DNA of 20,693 nt from an uncultured Oscillospiraceae bacterium (GCA_934488695.1 CAKSSH010000030.1:1-20693); one strand, 5' to 3'; shown: positions 7,396-15,394, numbered from the stretch's first letter. Program-made: numbers and translations. The notes: a model not told the origin generated them from the letters alone.

Positions 7396-8773
7396 GATTT
7401 TTCGTCTCCGTCTCCTTTGCATTTTCAAAGAGCTCCAGGAAAAGGATCCGTTCGGTGTCCCGGGAGACGGCAGCACTTGCATCAATGCCGAGATTCGGCA
7501 CCCAAAGCACTTGATTTCCCCGCGCCAACAAGGGTATTATATCCCTTTTTTCGACCGGAATCTTGGCCTCATTGAAAAGTTTTTTTAAAGTTTTTGTAAC
7601 TAAACGGGGGAAAAGCAAAATCCGATCCTCGCTTTTGCGCGCCCGAATCAAGCAATCATCTTTTATTATAGCATAGTTTAAACAGTTTTTTAACTGTTCC
7701 GGAAAATTTTCTTTTAAGCGCTGAAAATCCGCCTGCTCCAGCAGGGATAAGCGCAAAAGACTGCCGTCCGGCAGGCGGTGACTGCCGAGAGTCGGCCGGA
7801 AGGGAACCGGCGGGGGCAGTGTCGGAGAGGAAAGGTAGAGAAGACCTGTCTGTGAACAATACAGCGCCCGGCCGCCCGGCAGAGAAAGGGGAAAATGCCC
7901 GTGCTTTGCAGCAGACAAGGCTGCATCGATCAACTTAAAAGACAGTTCAATATGGTTTTCTTTAAAGAAGGCGGCGAGGATCTCGCGCTGTAAATAGATG
8001 TTGCGTTCCAGCAGGGCTTTTTTCGGCAGAGCGCCGTCCCGTAAAAGGGCGTTGTATTCTCGCCGGACAACTTCTTTCACAAAATCGCGTTGTTCTCTGC
8101 AAAGAGCGGACAGTTGGTGCAGGGAACGATCTAATTCGGGTGCTTGGGCACGCAGCCGCGGCAAAATATCTTGCCGCAGAAGGTTGCGGCGGTATTGCGT
8201 GTCCTGATTTGTGCTGTCAACAACATAGGATTGGCCGATAGACATCAGGTAAGCTTCGATCTCCTGCCGACTGCATGCAATCAGCGGCCGAATGATATTT
8301 CCACGCACCGGCGGGATACCGCACAGCCCGTCCGGCCCGCAGCCGCGCATGAGGTGCAGGAACAAGGTCTCGGTGTTGTCCTCGGCATTGTGCGCGGTGG
8401 CAATTTTTGTGCCGGGGCCGAGATCCTCGGCCGTTTGCGCAAAAAAGCGATACCGTACACTCCGGCCGCAGGCCTCTACTCCGCATTTTTTTTGTTGAGC
8501 TAAGGCGGCAATATCGCAGTGCATTGCATAAAAGGGCAGGGAGTTTCGGGCGCAAAAGTCATGCACAAACTGCTCGTCCCGATCTGATTCCCAGCCGCGC
8601 AGCCGGTGATTGATGTGACAGACGGCCAAGGTCAGATGCAGGCTTTCCCGCAGCGACAGCAGCAGGCAGCAAAGCGCCATCGAATCTGCCCCGCCGGAAA
8701 CGCCGAGCACGACCCGGTCTCCCTTTTGCAGCATATGATATTGGGAAATGGTGTTTAAGGCCTTATCCTTCAT
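7385..8773 (-). CDS. tilS: tRNA(Ile)-lysidine synthase
   Basis: TilS attaches lysine to C34 of the AUA-reading tRNA(Ile), making lysidine, an essential decoding modification. It is 462 residues, close to the full-length Bacillus form. I see the PP-loop SGGADS (26-31) after a short N-terminus, the ATAHNAEDNTETLFLHLMRG block typical of TilS, a GIPPVRG segment, and long linker and C-terminal domains of the size expected for the full three-domain protein. The frame is open for 87 more codons upstream, but these lie inside dnaB and do not look like TilS. The ATG at 8773 overlaps the dnaB stop by 11 bp. No clear ribosome binding site precedes it, so initiation probably depends on ribosomes finishing dnaB. 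Confidence 0.95.
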   Translation of the reverse strand: MKDKALNTISQYHMLQKGDRVVLGVSGGADSMALCCLLLSLRESLHLTLAVCHINHRLRGWESDRDEQFVHDFCARNSLPFYAMHCDIAALAQQKKCGVEACGRSVRYRFFAQTAEDLGPGTKIATAHNAEDNTETLFLHLMRGCGPDGLCGIPPVRGNIIRPLIACSRQEIEAYLMSIGQSYVVDSTNQDTQYRRNLLRQDILPRLRAQAPELDRSLHQLSALCREQRDFVKEVVRREYNALLRDGALPKKALLERNIYLQREILAAFFKENHIELSFKLIDAALSAAKHGHFPLSLPGGRALYCSQTGLLYLSSPTLPPPVPFRPTLGSHRLPDGSLLRLSLLEQADFQRLKENFPEQLKNCLNYAIIKDDCLIRARKSEDRILLFPRLVTKTLKKLFNEAKIPVEKRDIIPLLARGNQVLWVPNLGIDASAAVSRDTERILFLELFENAKETETKNHGK

Positions 8774-10121
8774 TTTGTAAGTACCCGACGGAGGAGAAAC
8801 GGGTGTATTGCCCGTCCCAGTGGAATTGCAGCGTTCGCACCTCGCCATGACGGTTTTTGGCAATGTCGCAGTTGACAAGGTAACTGCCGCCGGCATTTTG
8901 CACTGCACCCTCGGCCGGTTCCCCCTGATTTTCATTGTCTTTATAGAGCATAAGAACAATATCGGCGTCCTGCTCAATAGAGCCGGATTCGCGCAAGTCC
9001 GAAAGCATGGGCTTTGGGTTTTTTTCCGAAGCACGACTCAGCTGGGACAGCACTATCACCGGGACATTGAGGTCTTTAGCCAGGATTTTAAGGTCACGGG
9101 TAATCCCGGACACTTCCTGGACACGGTTGTCGGTGTGCTTTGCGGAGGTCATCAGCTGCAGATAGTCCACAATAACAAGACCAAGATTATGAATGCGCCG
9201 CAGCTTGGCACGCATGTCGGCAATATTAATGCTGGAGGTGTCGTCAATATAGATGGAACAGGAGGACAGGCGGCCGGAGGCTTCGGCAAGATCGCTCCAC
9301 TGCGCATCCTCCAGCTGACCGATGCGCAGTTGCGTGTTCGGGATCCGCGCCGCAGTCGAAAGCATACGCAGCACCAGCTGTTCTTTGGACATTTCAAGGC
9401 TGAAAACGGCGACGCTTTTGCCGGAACGTTCTCCGACGTGCGCGGCAATATTTAAAGCAAGACTGGTTTTACCGACACCGGGGCGGGCCGCCAAAACGAT
9501 CAGATCGGATTTGTTGAGCCCGTTGGTGGTGCGGTCTAAATCACCAAAACCGGAGGAAAGACCCAGCAGCCCGTTTTGACTTTCGTTGGCAATGCGCTGC
9601 AAATCGTCGTAAGTACTGACGATGACATCGGAAATATGGGTCAGGCCGGTGGAATCCTTGCCTTGACGGATTTCGTAGATCTGCTGTTCAGCGTGATCCA
9701 GCAGCTCCTTAGCGTCCAATCCCTCGTTGGCTTCTCGCCGGATCGTGCCCGAAACACCGATCAAACGGCGCACATAATATCGTTCCCGAACCAGCTTGGC
9801 GTACTCGTCCACGTTTTTCGTGGTCGGCACAATCTGCACCAGCTGGGTCAGATAAAGCTTTGCCTGTTCGTCGCTTTCAAAAATATGTTCGGAACGAACA
9901 TGGCCGAGCACGGTGATAAAGTCCATGGTTTCACCGGCGGAAAACATGCCCAGCATTAATGAAAACAGCTCTCGGTGCTGCTCTTTGTAAAAGGAATCCG
10001 CCGTCAGATATTCCAGCACTGTCGGCATACAGCTGCTATCCAAAAGCAGAGCGCCCAGCACGGATTGCTCGGCCTCCAAGTCGAAGGGAAGCTGCTCAAA
10101 GGTCTCGGAAAAGGCCTCCAT
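8763..10121 (-). CDS. dnaB: Replicative DNA helicase DnaB
   Basis: DnaB is the hexameric 5'-3' helicase of the replication fork (called DnaC in Bacillus). It is 452 residues from the start used here. The N-terminal domain shows PFDLEAEQSVLGALL (about 13-27). The RecA-like domain shows Walker A ARPGVGKTS (212-220), VFSLEMSKEQL (239-249), Walker B VIVDYLQLM (316-324), VPVIVLSQLSR (353-363) and a SDLRESGSIEQDADIV block (374-389). There is no intein. Two ATGs lie two codons apart. The first (10127) forms an ATGA overlap with the upstream gene but is only 1 nt from AAGGAGG. The second (10121) has optimal spacing and is preferred. Confidence 0.97.
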   Translation of the reverse strand: MEAFSETFEQLPFDLEAEQSVLGALLLDSSCMPTVLEYLTADSFYKEQHRELFSLMLGMFSAGETMDFITVLGHVRSEHIFESDEQAKLYLTQLVQIVPTTKNVDEYAKLVRERYYVRRLIGVSGTIRREANEGLDAKELLDHAEQQIYEIRQGKDSTGLTHISDVIVSTYDDLQRIANESQNGLLGLSSGFGDLDRTTNGLNKSDLIVLAARPGVGKTSLALNIAAHVGERSGKSVAVFSLEMSKEQLVLRMLSTAARIPNTQLRIGQLEDAQWSDLAEASGRLSSCSIYIDDTSSINIADMRAKLRRIHNLGLVIVDYLQLMTSAKHTDNRVQEVSGITRDLKILAKDLNVPVIVLSQLSRASEKNPKPMLSDLRESGSIEQDADIVLMLYKDNENQGEPAEGAVQNAGGSYLVNCDIAKNRHGEVRTLQFHWDGQYTRFSSVGYLQNEG

Positions 10122-10123
10122 AT

Positions 10124-10588
10124 TCATTCCTCCTTTTCAGGCTGCAGAAACTTATGTGCAAACGTACATAGGGACTGAAATTCCCCGCCGCCGAAAGGCG
10201 GAAATTTCCGTGCGCAATGCAGGGTATTTTGAGATAGGTCAAAAACAGCCGGCAGACATGCGGCGGAGCCGATTTTTTTACAGCGCTGCGAAAGCAGCGC
10301 TTTTGCACCCTCGTCGAGGGAAGAAACCGGAAATAGCACCAAAACCGCGTCCTTTCGACGTCGCTCCGCGTCATCGTAAAAGGAAAGACTGAGCGCATAG
10401 CGCGCCAGCGCGGTGCAAAGCGCCATGTCGGGAGCGGCGTCGCGCACAATAAAGCAAAAAAGACGTCCCGACACCCGCGCGTCAACACGCGGCGCTGTCA
10501 ACAGCTTGACCGGCAATTTTTTAATGGTTATATATTCGCTTTTTTCAAAAAGCCGCTCAACAGCAGCCAGATAGCTTTGCTGATCCAT
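10124..10588 (-). CDS. Protein of unknown function between rplI and dnaB
   Basis: A 154-residue soluble-looking protein that I do not recognise. It has no signal peptide, no clear membrane helix and no nucleotide-binding or metal motif. The N-terminal third is basic (KKLPVKLL, PRVDARVSGR). The middle alternates hydrophobic strands (GRLFCFIVRD, DAVLVLFPVSS) with helices (ALCTALARYALSLSFY), suggesting a small alpha/beta fold. The C-terminus contains FPPFGGGEF. The gene is well supported: a GGAGTGA ribosome binding site precedes the ATG at 10588, the start lies 4 bp after rplI, and its stop overlaps the dnaB start in an ATGA arrangement. Composition and start signals match the neighbours. Its position between L9 and DnaB, usually adjacent, suggests a lineage-specific addition to a core unit. 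Confidence 0.75.
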   Translation of the reverse strand: MDQQSYLAAVERLFEKSEYITIKKLPVKLLTAPRVDARVSGRLFCFIVRDAAPDMALCTALARYALSLSFYDDAERRRKDAVLVLFPVSSLDEGAKALLSQRCKKIGSAACLPAVFDLSQNTLHCARKFPPFGGGEFQSLCTFAHKFLQPEKEE

Positions 10589-10592
10589 GCAA

Positions 10593-11036
10593 TCACTCCG
10601 AAACGGTCACTTTTAAATTAGCCGTCACACCCGGGTACAGCTTGACCGGAACGGTAAAGCTGCCGAAGGATTTAATATCACTGTCCAGCACCAGCTTCTT
10701 TTTGTCAATGTCCAGATGCAGCGTGCGCTGAATTTCGGCCGAGATCTCACGAGCCGTCACCGAACCGAAAAGCCGGCCGCCCTGTCCCGCTTTGGCGATC
10801 AAGGTCAGGTTTGCGCCGTCCAATTGTTTTTTGGCGGCCAGTGCCGCCTCTTTCAGCATCCGGTCGTGATGCTCCTTGGAGGATTGGGCATTGTTATACT
10901 CATTCATGGCTTGGGCATTGGCTTCAACTGCAAGGCCGCGGGGAAATAGAAAATTGCGGGCGTATCCGTCCGACACATTCAGGATCTCTCCTTTTTTGCC
11001 GCTTCCCTTAACGTCTGTTTTTAAAATAACTTTCAT
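10593..11036 (-). CDS. rplI: 50S ribosomal protein L9
   Basis: L9 binds 23S rRNA near the L1 stalk and influences reading-frame maintenance. It is 147 residues, the usual length. The N-terminal domain matches the family closely: MKVILKTDVKGSGKKGE, then VSDGYARNFLFPRGLA (22-37). A long helix with EANAQAMNEYNN follows, and the C-terminal domain has GRLFGSVTAREI. The ATG at 11036 follows a very strong GGAGGGAAGGAGGT stretch, so translation should be efficient, as expected for a ribosomal protein inside a unit of weakly expressed genes. It begins 5 bp after the stop of gdpP. Confidence 0.98.
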   Translation of the reverse strand: MKVILKTDVKGSGKKGEILNVSDGYARNFLFPRGLAVEANAQAMNEYNNAQSSKEHHDRMLKEAALAAKKQLDGANLTLIAKAGQGGRLFGSVTAREISAEIQRTLHLDIDKKKLVLDSDIKSFGSFTVPVKLYPGVTANLKVTVSE

Positions 11037-11041
11037 GATTT

Positions 11042-13015
11042 TTACCTCCTTCCCTCCGACCCGGCGGGGGGATTTTCTTCAAAATATTCGGAGAGCACCG
11101 CCAGCAGCTGCTGGCGGACCGGTTCACAGCTTTCAGCCGGGATCTGTGCGCCGGCCATAGTCAGGTGTCCGCCGCCGCCCAGCTTTTCCATAATCAGCTG
11201 GACGTTGACTGCACCGTAAGAACGGGCCGAAATGCTGACGATTCCGTCATGCAAATAAAGGACAAAGGTTGCAAAGACCGAACGCATATGCAGCAGCTCG
11301 TCGGCTGTTTGCGGCGCAGCCAGCGTCAGCGCGTCACAATAACGGTCCTGACAGGCGATGGCACATCCGTGTACAATCTCGGCGGCCGCAATCAGCTGTG
11401 CGCGCTGGTGATAGGTTTCGATGGAGCTGGCAAACCAGCCGTTGACCCGGATAAGATCGGCGCCGCTGCGCCGAAGAACGGCAGCGGCCTCAAAGGTCCT
11501 GACCCCCGATTTCACGATAAAGTTTTTGGTATCCAGCATGATGCCGGCCAGCAGCGCCTCGGCAATGGGGCGCGCGATGACGGCGTTTTCCGAAAAGTAC
11601 TGCAACAGCTCGGTGACCATTTCGCAGGTCGACGAAGCGTTTGGCTCGTGATAAAAAATCACGGCATTTTCAATAAAGCGGACCATTTTCCGATGATGGT
11701 CGATGATTACAATGTCCCCGGCAGCATCCAGCAGGGGAGGATACTCCACAAAATCCGGATTATGCGTATCCAGCACAATCAGCAGGGTGTGTCGGCCGAC
11801 CGCTTCGCGCGCCTGCTGCGGTGTGATGAAGGCCGCCTCACAGCCGTTTTGACATAGATGCTCAATAAGCTCTTCGGCCAAGGTGGCGCTCCGGTCCAAA
11901 CATATGTGTACGGGCTTTTGCGTCTCGGAAATGGCTCGGTATAACCCGGCGGCCGCACCGACGCAGTCAAAATCCGACATTTTGTGGCCCATCAGCACAA
12001 CATTGTCACATTCGCCCAACAGCTCGCGCAGAGCCGATGCAATCATGCGGGAACGCACCTTAGCGCGCTTTTCCACGCCCTTGGAAAGTCCGCCAAAAAA
12101 CTCAAAACCGTGATCGCTTTTAACGGCCACTTGGTCTCCGCCGCGCCCCAGCGCCATATCCAGCGCCTGACGGGCCATGGTGTCGGAAGAACGCAGGTCG
12201 TCCGCACCCTTGCCGATCCCGATGGAAAGCGTTGCAAACAGGTGGCCTGAAGCAGTAGCTTTATGCACCCGCCCGAGCAGCTCAAACTTGTTTTCAATCA
12301 GCTTTTCCAAATGAGTGCTGTCAATAATGGCAACAAAACGGTCCTTTTCCAGCTTGCGCAGAAAACCGCCGGCCTCGGAAACCAGTGTTTTTTCCAAAAT
12401 AGACTCAATGCGGCTGCCGATAAAATTCTTCTCGCTGCCGCTGATCGAATTTATCAATTCCTCGTAATTGTCAATCAGAATGTGCAGGACTGCCGGTCGT
12501 TTTTGTAAAAAACGATCCGCAGCGTTTTTCAAATCGGTGTTTTCCAAAAAGTAAAGAATTTTCAGGGTTTCATTGCCGTTTTCAAGCAGGGAGGAAAGCA
12601 CCGTGAACCGTTTTTCTTTGTAGGAAAGGTCCTCATAGGCTTGCGCCTTGATATGAAAGCGGCTTTCAAACGGCAGCGCGTAGGCATTTTCACCGCCCAG
12701 CACTTCGACAGAGAAACGGTCATTATACCAAACAAATTCCTCTTGATCGTTCAACAGGCACACCGGCAGCGGCAGCAGCTGCAGCGCCTGTCTGCTTTCG
12801 GGAGACAGGCTTTGCTCCACGACGCCGAAAAAGGCGTATGCTTCCTGGCGCAGCTTGCGGGACAGGAACACCGCGGCGCCAAATGCCAGGGTGGTGATGC
12901 CGAGCTCAACGATAGAGGCGACAACATTGAAAAAGGCAGTAACGACTGAAAAAGAGAAGGCAATTAGGAACATGGAAATAACGGCGTAGTTAAAAATATT
13001 TCGACTCTTTTTCAT
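11042..13015 (-). CDS. gdpP: Cyclic-di-AMP phosphodiesterase, GdpP type
   Basis: GdpP hydrolyses c-di-AMP, the messenger controlling potassium and osmotic balance and cell-wall stress in Firmicutes. It is 657 residues, the family length. Two membrane helices lie at about 9-31 and 33-52, followed by a PAS-like domain (about 80-165), a degenerate GGDEF domain (about 172-300, ending RGGDQVAV instead of GGDEF) and a DHH/DHHA1 domain. The DHH metal residues are visible as GHKMSDFD (343-350), LDTH (415-418), IDHHRK (438-443) and LDTKNF (494-499). DHHA1 shows GGGGHLTMAG (613-622). The ATG at 13015 has GGAGGG about 7 nt upstream. It starts 24 bp after rnj. Confidence 0.97.
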   Translation of the reverse strand: MKKSRNIFNYAVISMFLIAFSFSVVTAFFNVVASIVELGITTLAFGAAVFLSRKLRQEAYAFFGVVEQSLSPESRQALQLLPLPVCLLNDQEEFVWYNDRFSVEVLGGENAYALPFESRFHIKAQAYEDLSYKEKRFTVLSSLLENGNETLKILYFLENTDLKNAADRFLQKRPAVLHILIDNYEELINSISGSEKNFIGSRIESILEKTLVSEAGGFLRKLEKDRFVAIIDSTHLEKLIENKFELLGRVHKATASGHLFATLSIGIGKGADDLRSSDTMARQALDMALGRGGDQVAVKSDHGFEFFGGLSKGVEKRAKVRSRMIASALRELLGECDNVVLMGHKMSDFDCVGAAAGLYRAISETQKPVHICLDRSATLAEELIEHLCQNGCEAAFITPQQAREAVGRHTLLIVLDTHNPDFVEYPPLLDAAGDIVIIDHHRKMVRFIENAVIFYHEPNASSTCEMVTELLQYFSENAVIARPIAEALLAGIMLDTKNFIVKSGVRTFEAAAVLRRSGADLIRVNGWFASSIETYHQRAQLIAAAEIVHGCAIACQDRYCDALTLAAPQTADELLHMRSVFATFVLYLHDGIVSISARSYGAVNVQLIMEKLGGGGHLTMAGAQIPAESCEPVRQQLLAVLSEYFEENPPAGSEGRR

Positions 13016-13039
13016 GTCGTTCCCTCCAAACAAGAAGCT

Positions 13040-15076
13040 TTAAACGTTCATGATAATCGGCAGGATCATCGGCGAACGCTTTGTTTTTTGAAACAGATAA
13101 GACGAAAGGGCTTCACGGACGGTGGATTTCATCATCGGCCAATCCGGCGTGCCGGCGGAAAGACAGCCCTCTAATGCTTTTTTCGCAATTTCTTTTGCGT
13201 GGTCCATCAATTCTTCAGACTCGCGGACATAAACAAACCCGCGGGAAATGATGTCCGGCCCCGCCGTCAGTTTTCCGGTTGCGGCGTGGACTGCGGCAGC
13301 AACGATAATCAATCCATCCTCTGCCAAATGGCGACGGTCGCGCAGGACAATACTGCCGACGTCACCGACGCCGAGCCCGTCCACCAGAACCTTGCCGGCC
13401 TGGACGGTTTCTTTGAAACGCATGGATTCACCGTCGGTTTCAATCACCTTGCCGAGATCCGAGATGATAATATTGTTTTGCGGGATCCCGACGCCTTGCG
13501 CAATCAGTGCATTTTTGCAAAGATGCTTGTATTCGCCGTGCACCGGAATATAGTACTTGGGGTGCACCAGCTGTAAAATGAGCTGTAATTCGCTTTTGCA
13601 GGCGTGCCCCGAAACGTGCACCTCGTACATCTTTTCGTAGATGACCTCGGCGCCCAGCTTCATGAGGTCATTGATGACCCGCCCGACCAGTTTTTCGTTC
13701 CCGGGAATGGGGTTGGCTGAAATAATGATAAAGTCATCGGCGTTTACTGCCACCTGCCGGTGTTCTCCGGAGGCCATCCGGCTAAGTGCCGACATCGGCT
13801 CTCCCTGACTGCCGGTGGTGACAATCACCATCTCATCCGCCCGTAAACGACCGGCGGCGTCAATGTCGACCAGCATATTTTCGGGCACCGACAGATAGCC
13901 TAAATTGATGGCTGTTTCCACAACGCTGACCATGGAGCGGCCGGAAACGGCCACCTTGCGGCCGTAGCGCATTGCCACATCAATAATTTGTTGGATTCGG
14001 TGAATGTTGGAGGCAAAGGTCGCAATAATAATGCGCCGCCCCTCTGCACGCTGAAACAGCGGCTCAAAGGATTCTCCGACACTGCGTTCGCTGGGGGTGT
14101 AGCCCGGGCGTTCGGCGTTGGTCGAGTCGGCCATCAGGGCTAAAACACCCTGCTGACCCAGCTCGGCAAAGCGCGCTAAATCAATCATGCCGCCTTGAAC
14201 GGGAGTGTAGTCAATCTTAAAGTCTCCGGTGTGAACAATAACGCCGACCGGGGTGTGAATGGCAAACCCGCAGGCATCCGGAATCGAATGGTTGACATGA
14301 ATAAATTCGGCCGACATACAGCCCAGCCGCACCACGCTGCCCGGGGTGACCACCTGAAGCTTTGCGCTGCCGAGAAGCCGGTGCTCCGACAGCTTGTTTT
14401 CCACAAGCCCAAGCGTCAGTCGTGTGCCGTAAATCGGCACGTTGATTTGCTTGAGCAGATAGGGCAGGGCACCGATATGGTCCTCATGGCCGTGGGTCAG
14501 AATAATGCCGCGAATTTTATCGGCATTTTTGATAAGGTAGGTGAAGTCCGGCAAAACAACGTCGATCCCCAGCATTTCGTCGTCCGGAAATGCAATACCG
14601 CAATCCAGTACCAGAATGTCGTTTTGACACTCAAAAACCGTGATGTTTTTGCCGATTTCATTGAGGCCGCCAAGCATGATAATGCGCAGCGGCGACTTTT
14701 TGCCGCGGCCGGTCATCCGCGGAAGCGCCCGTCCGGCCGTGTTTTGAAAGGCTGTGCTTTGCATGGCCATGGCGCTTTGCATATCGGCCGGCTGAAAAGC
14801 GGCCGACGCTTTGGAACCGCCCTTGCGTGCAGGACGCTTTGCCGACGTTCTGGCGGGCTTTTGCACGGTCTTTGCCGGGGCTTTTCCGATCGGCCTTGTC
14901 ATAGCCTTTGAGCCGGGCCTCGACGCTGCCTTTGCCGCCGGCTTTTTGGCCGGCCCGGCCTGTTTGCCGGCCGGCTTCGGCGCAGCTTGCTTGGAACGCG
15001 GCTGGCCCGACTTCGGCCGCCGGCTCCGGTTTGGACGGGCCGACTCGTTCATGATAGGATTTTGTTCTGTTGACAC
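13040..15076 (-). CDS. rnj: Ribonuclease J with a long basic N-terminal extension
   Basis: RNase J is a metallo-beta-lactamase/beta-CASP nuclease with 5'-3' exo- and endonuclease activity in mRNA decay and rRNA maturation. From the GTG at 15076 it has 678 residues, against about 555 in Bacillus. The core begins near residue 128 (RIIMLGGLNEIGKN) and shows LTHGHEDHIGALPYL (HGHEDH at 195-200), VHTGDFKID, ADSTNAERPGYTPSERSVG, VSGHA and PVHGEYKHL. Residues about 12-97 are Lys/Arg/Ala/Pro-rich without a single Asp or Glu, probably disordered and RNA-binding. The GTG is chosen because GGAGGT lies 10 nt upstream. An in-frame GTG at 15115 lacks a ribosome binding site and falls in a leader hairpin; the ATG at 15052 also lacks one. 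It is the first gene of the eight-gene unit. Confidence 0.95.
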   Translation of the reverse strand: MSTEQNPIMNESARPNRSRRPKSGQPRSKQAAPKPAGKQAGPAKKPAAKAASRPGSKAMTRPIGKAPAKTVQKPARTSAKRPARKGGSKASAAFQPADMQSAMAMQSTAFQNTAGRALPRMTGRGKKSPLRIIMLGGLNEIGKNITVFECQNDILVLDCGIAFPDDEMLGIDVVLPDFTYLIKNADKIRGIILTHGHEDHIGALPYLLKQINVPIYGTRLTLGLVENKLSEHRLLGSAKLQVVTPGSVVRLGCMSAEFIHVNHSIPDACGFAIHTPVGVIVHTGDFKIDYTPVQGGMIDLARFAELGQQGVLALMADSTNAERPGYTPSERSVGESFEPLFQRAEGRRIIIATFASNIHRIQQIIDVAMRYGRKVAVSGRSMVSVVETAINLGYLSVPENMLVDIDAAGRLRADEMVIVTTGSQGEPMSALSRMASGEHRQVAVNADDFIIISANPIPGNEKLVGRVINDLMKLGAEVIYEKMYEVHVSGHACKSELQLILQLVHPKYYIPVHGEYKHLCKNALIAQGVGIPQNNIIISDLGKVIETDGESMRFKETVQAGKVLVDGLGVGDVGSIVLRDRRHLAEDGLIIVAAAVHAATGKLTAGPDIISRGFVYVRESEELMDHAKEIAKKALEGCLSAGTPDWPMMKSTVREALSSYLFQKTKRSPMILPIIMNV

Positions 15077-15086
15077 TTGTAAAAAT

Positions 15087-15121
15087 ACCTCCGATTTTTT
15101 CCCGGCAGCGGACACGGGAAA
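15087..15121 (-). promoter_or_regulatory. rnj ribosome binding site with an upstream 7-bp hairpin
   Basis: The ribosome binding site GGAGGT (15087-15092 on the minus strand) decides the GTG start of rnj. A perfect stem pairs TTTCCCG (15098-15104) with CGGGAAA (15115-15121) around a 10-nt loop, ending about 5 nt before it. The placement would allow control of ribosome access or of RNase cleavage. Confidence 0.55.
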
Positions 15122-15162
15122 CGCACAGCCGTGACTTGGTCTGCCGATTAATTATATACCCA

Positions 15163-15181
15163 TTTGCCGCATGGCGGCAAA
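15163..15181 (-). promoter_or_regulatory. Perfect 8-bp dyad in the rnj leader
   Basis: TTTGCCGC (15163-15170), a 3-nt centre, and GCGGCAAA (15174-15181) form a perfect palindrome. It lies some 20-40 nt after the predicted rnj transcription start. It also overlaps the spacer and weak -35 (TTGCCG, 15175-15180) of a possible second promoter, whose -10 TATAAT is at 15151-15156 with 18-bp spacing. It could be a repressor operator or an RNA hairpin. Confidence 0.5.
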
Positions 15182-15208
15182 ATTGGAAACACTTTTTGAT
15201 AGTAGTTA

Positions 15209-15237
15209 ATTATACAATATTTTGTGGCATTCGTCAA
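15209..15237 (-). promoter_or_regulatory. Sigma-A promoter of the rnj-gdpP-rplI-dnaB-ftsH unit
   Basis: On the minus strand, -35 TTGACG (15232-15237) and a perfect -10 TATAAT (15209-15214) are spaced by 17 bp. Transcription should start near 15202, giving a leader of about 126 nt before the GTG of rnj. No other promoter of similar quality was seen between here and ftsH. Confidence 0.85.
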
Positions 15238-15366
15238 GCGCTCTTTCTGTCTTGGCGCTAACGATTGATTGAAAGACGGCGTAGTCGTAAGGCGACGACT
15301 GTCCGCCGGCTTGTCTTTTTGGAAAGTATCGACCGAAAAAGGCCGGAATATGCGGTAAAAAAAACA
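15238..15366. other. Intergenic segment with a long imperfect hairpin, no gene
   Basis: The 129 bp between the rnj promoter and the gtrA terminator hold no plausible ORF. A large imperfect hairpin spans 15272-15320. Its arms are AAAGAC, GGCG, AGTCGT on the left and ACGACT, CGCC, GTCTTT on the right, with a 6-nt apical loop and small internal bulges. On the plus strand the right arm runs into TTTTT, as in an intrinsic terminator, although no plus-strand gene precedes it. A smaller AGCGC/GCGCT pair lies at 15237-15241 and 15255-15259. Confidence 0.5.
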
Positions 15367-15394
15367 AAAACCGGGGGCATTCGTCCCCGGTTTT
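15359..15394 (-). terminator. Intrinsic terminator of the SGNH hydrolase-gtrA unit
   Basis: CCGGGG (15371-15376) pairs with CCCCGG (15385-15390), extended by AAAA/TTTT to a 10-bp stem with an 8-nt loop. On the minus strand it is followed by T-rich sequence (15359-15370, TTTTTGTTTTTT). The stem overlaps the stop codon of the GtrA-type gene. Confidence 0.88.

Noticed and set aside
8774..9034. 87-codon upstream extension of tilS
   Set aside because: It overlaps dnaB in another frame and does not look like a TilS N-terminus, whose PP-loop normally lies within the first 30 residues.
11165..11857. 230-codon plus-strand frame inside gdpP
   Set aside because: It is antisense to the DHH/DHHA1 domain, with no start signal or family resemblance.
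13900..14082. Glutamine/serine-rich short frames antisense or out of frame within rnj
   Set aside because: Shadow frames without start signals inside the beta-CASP domain.
14195..14911. 238-codon plus-strand frame inside rnj
   Set aside because: It is antisense to conserved RNase J core sequence; its length is a by-product of GC-rich codon bias.
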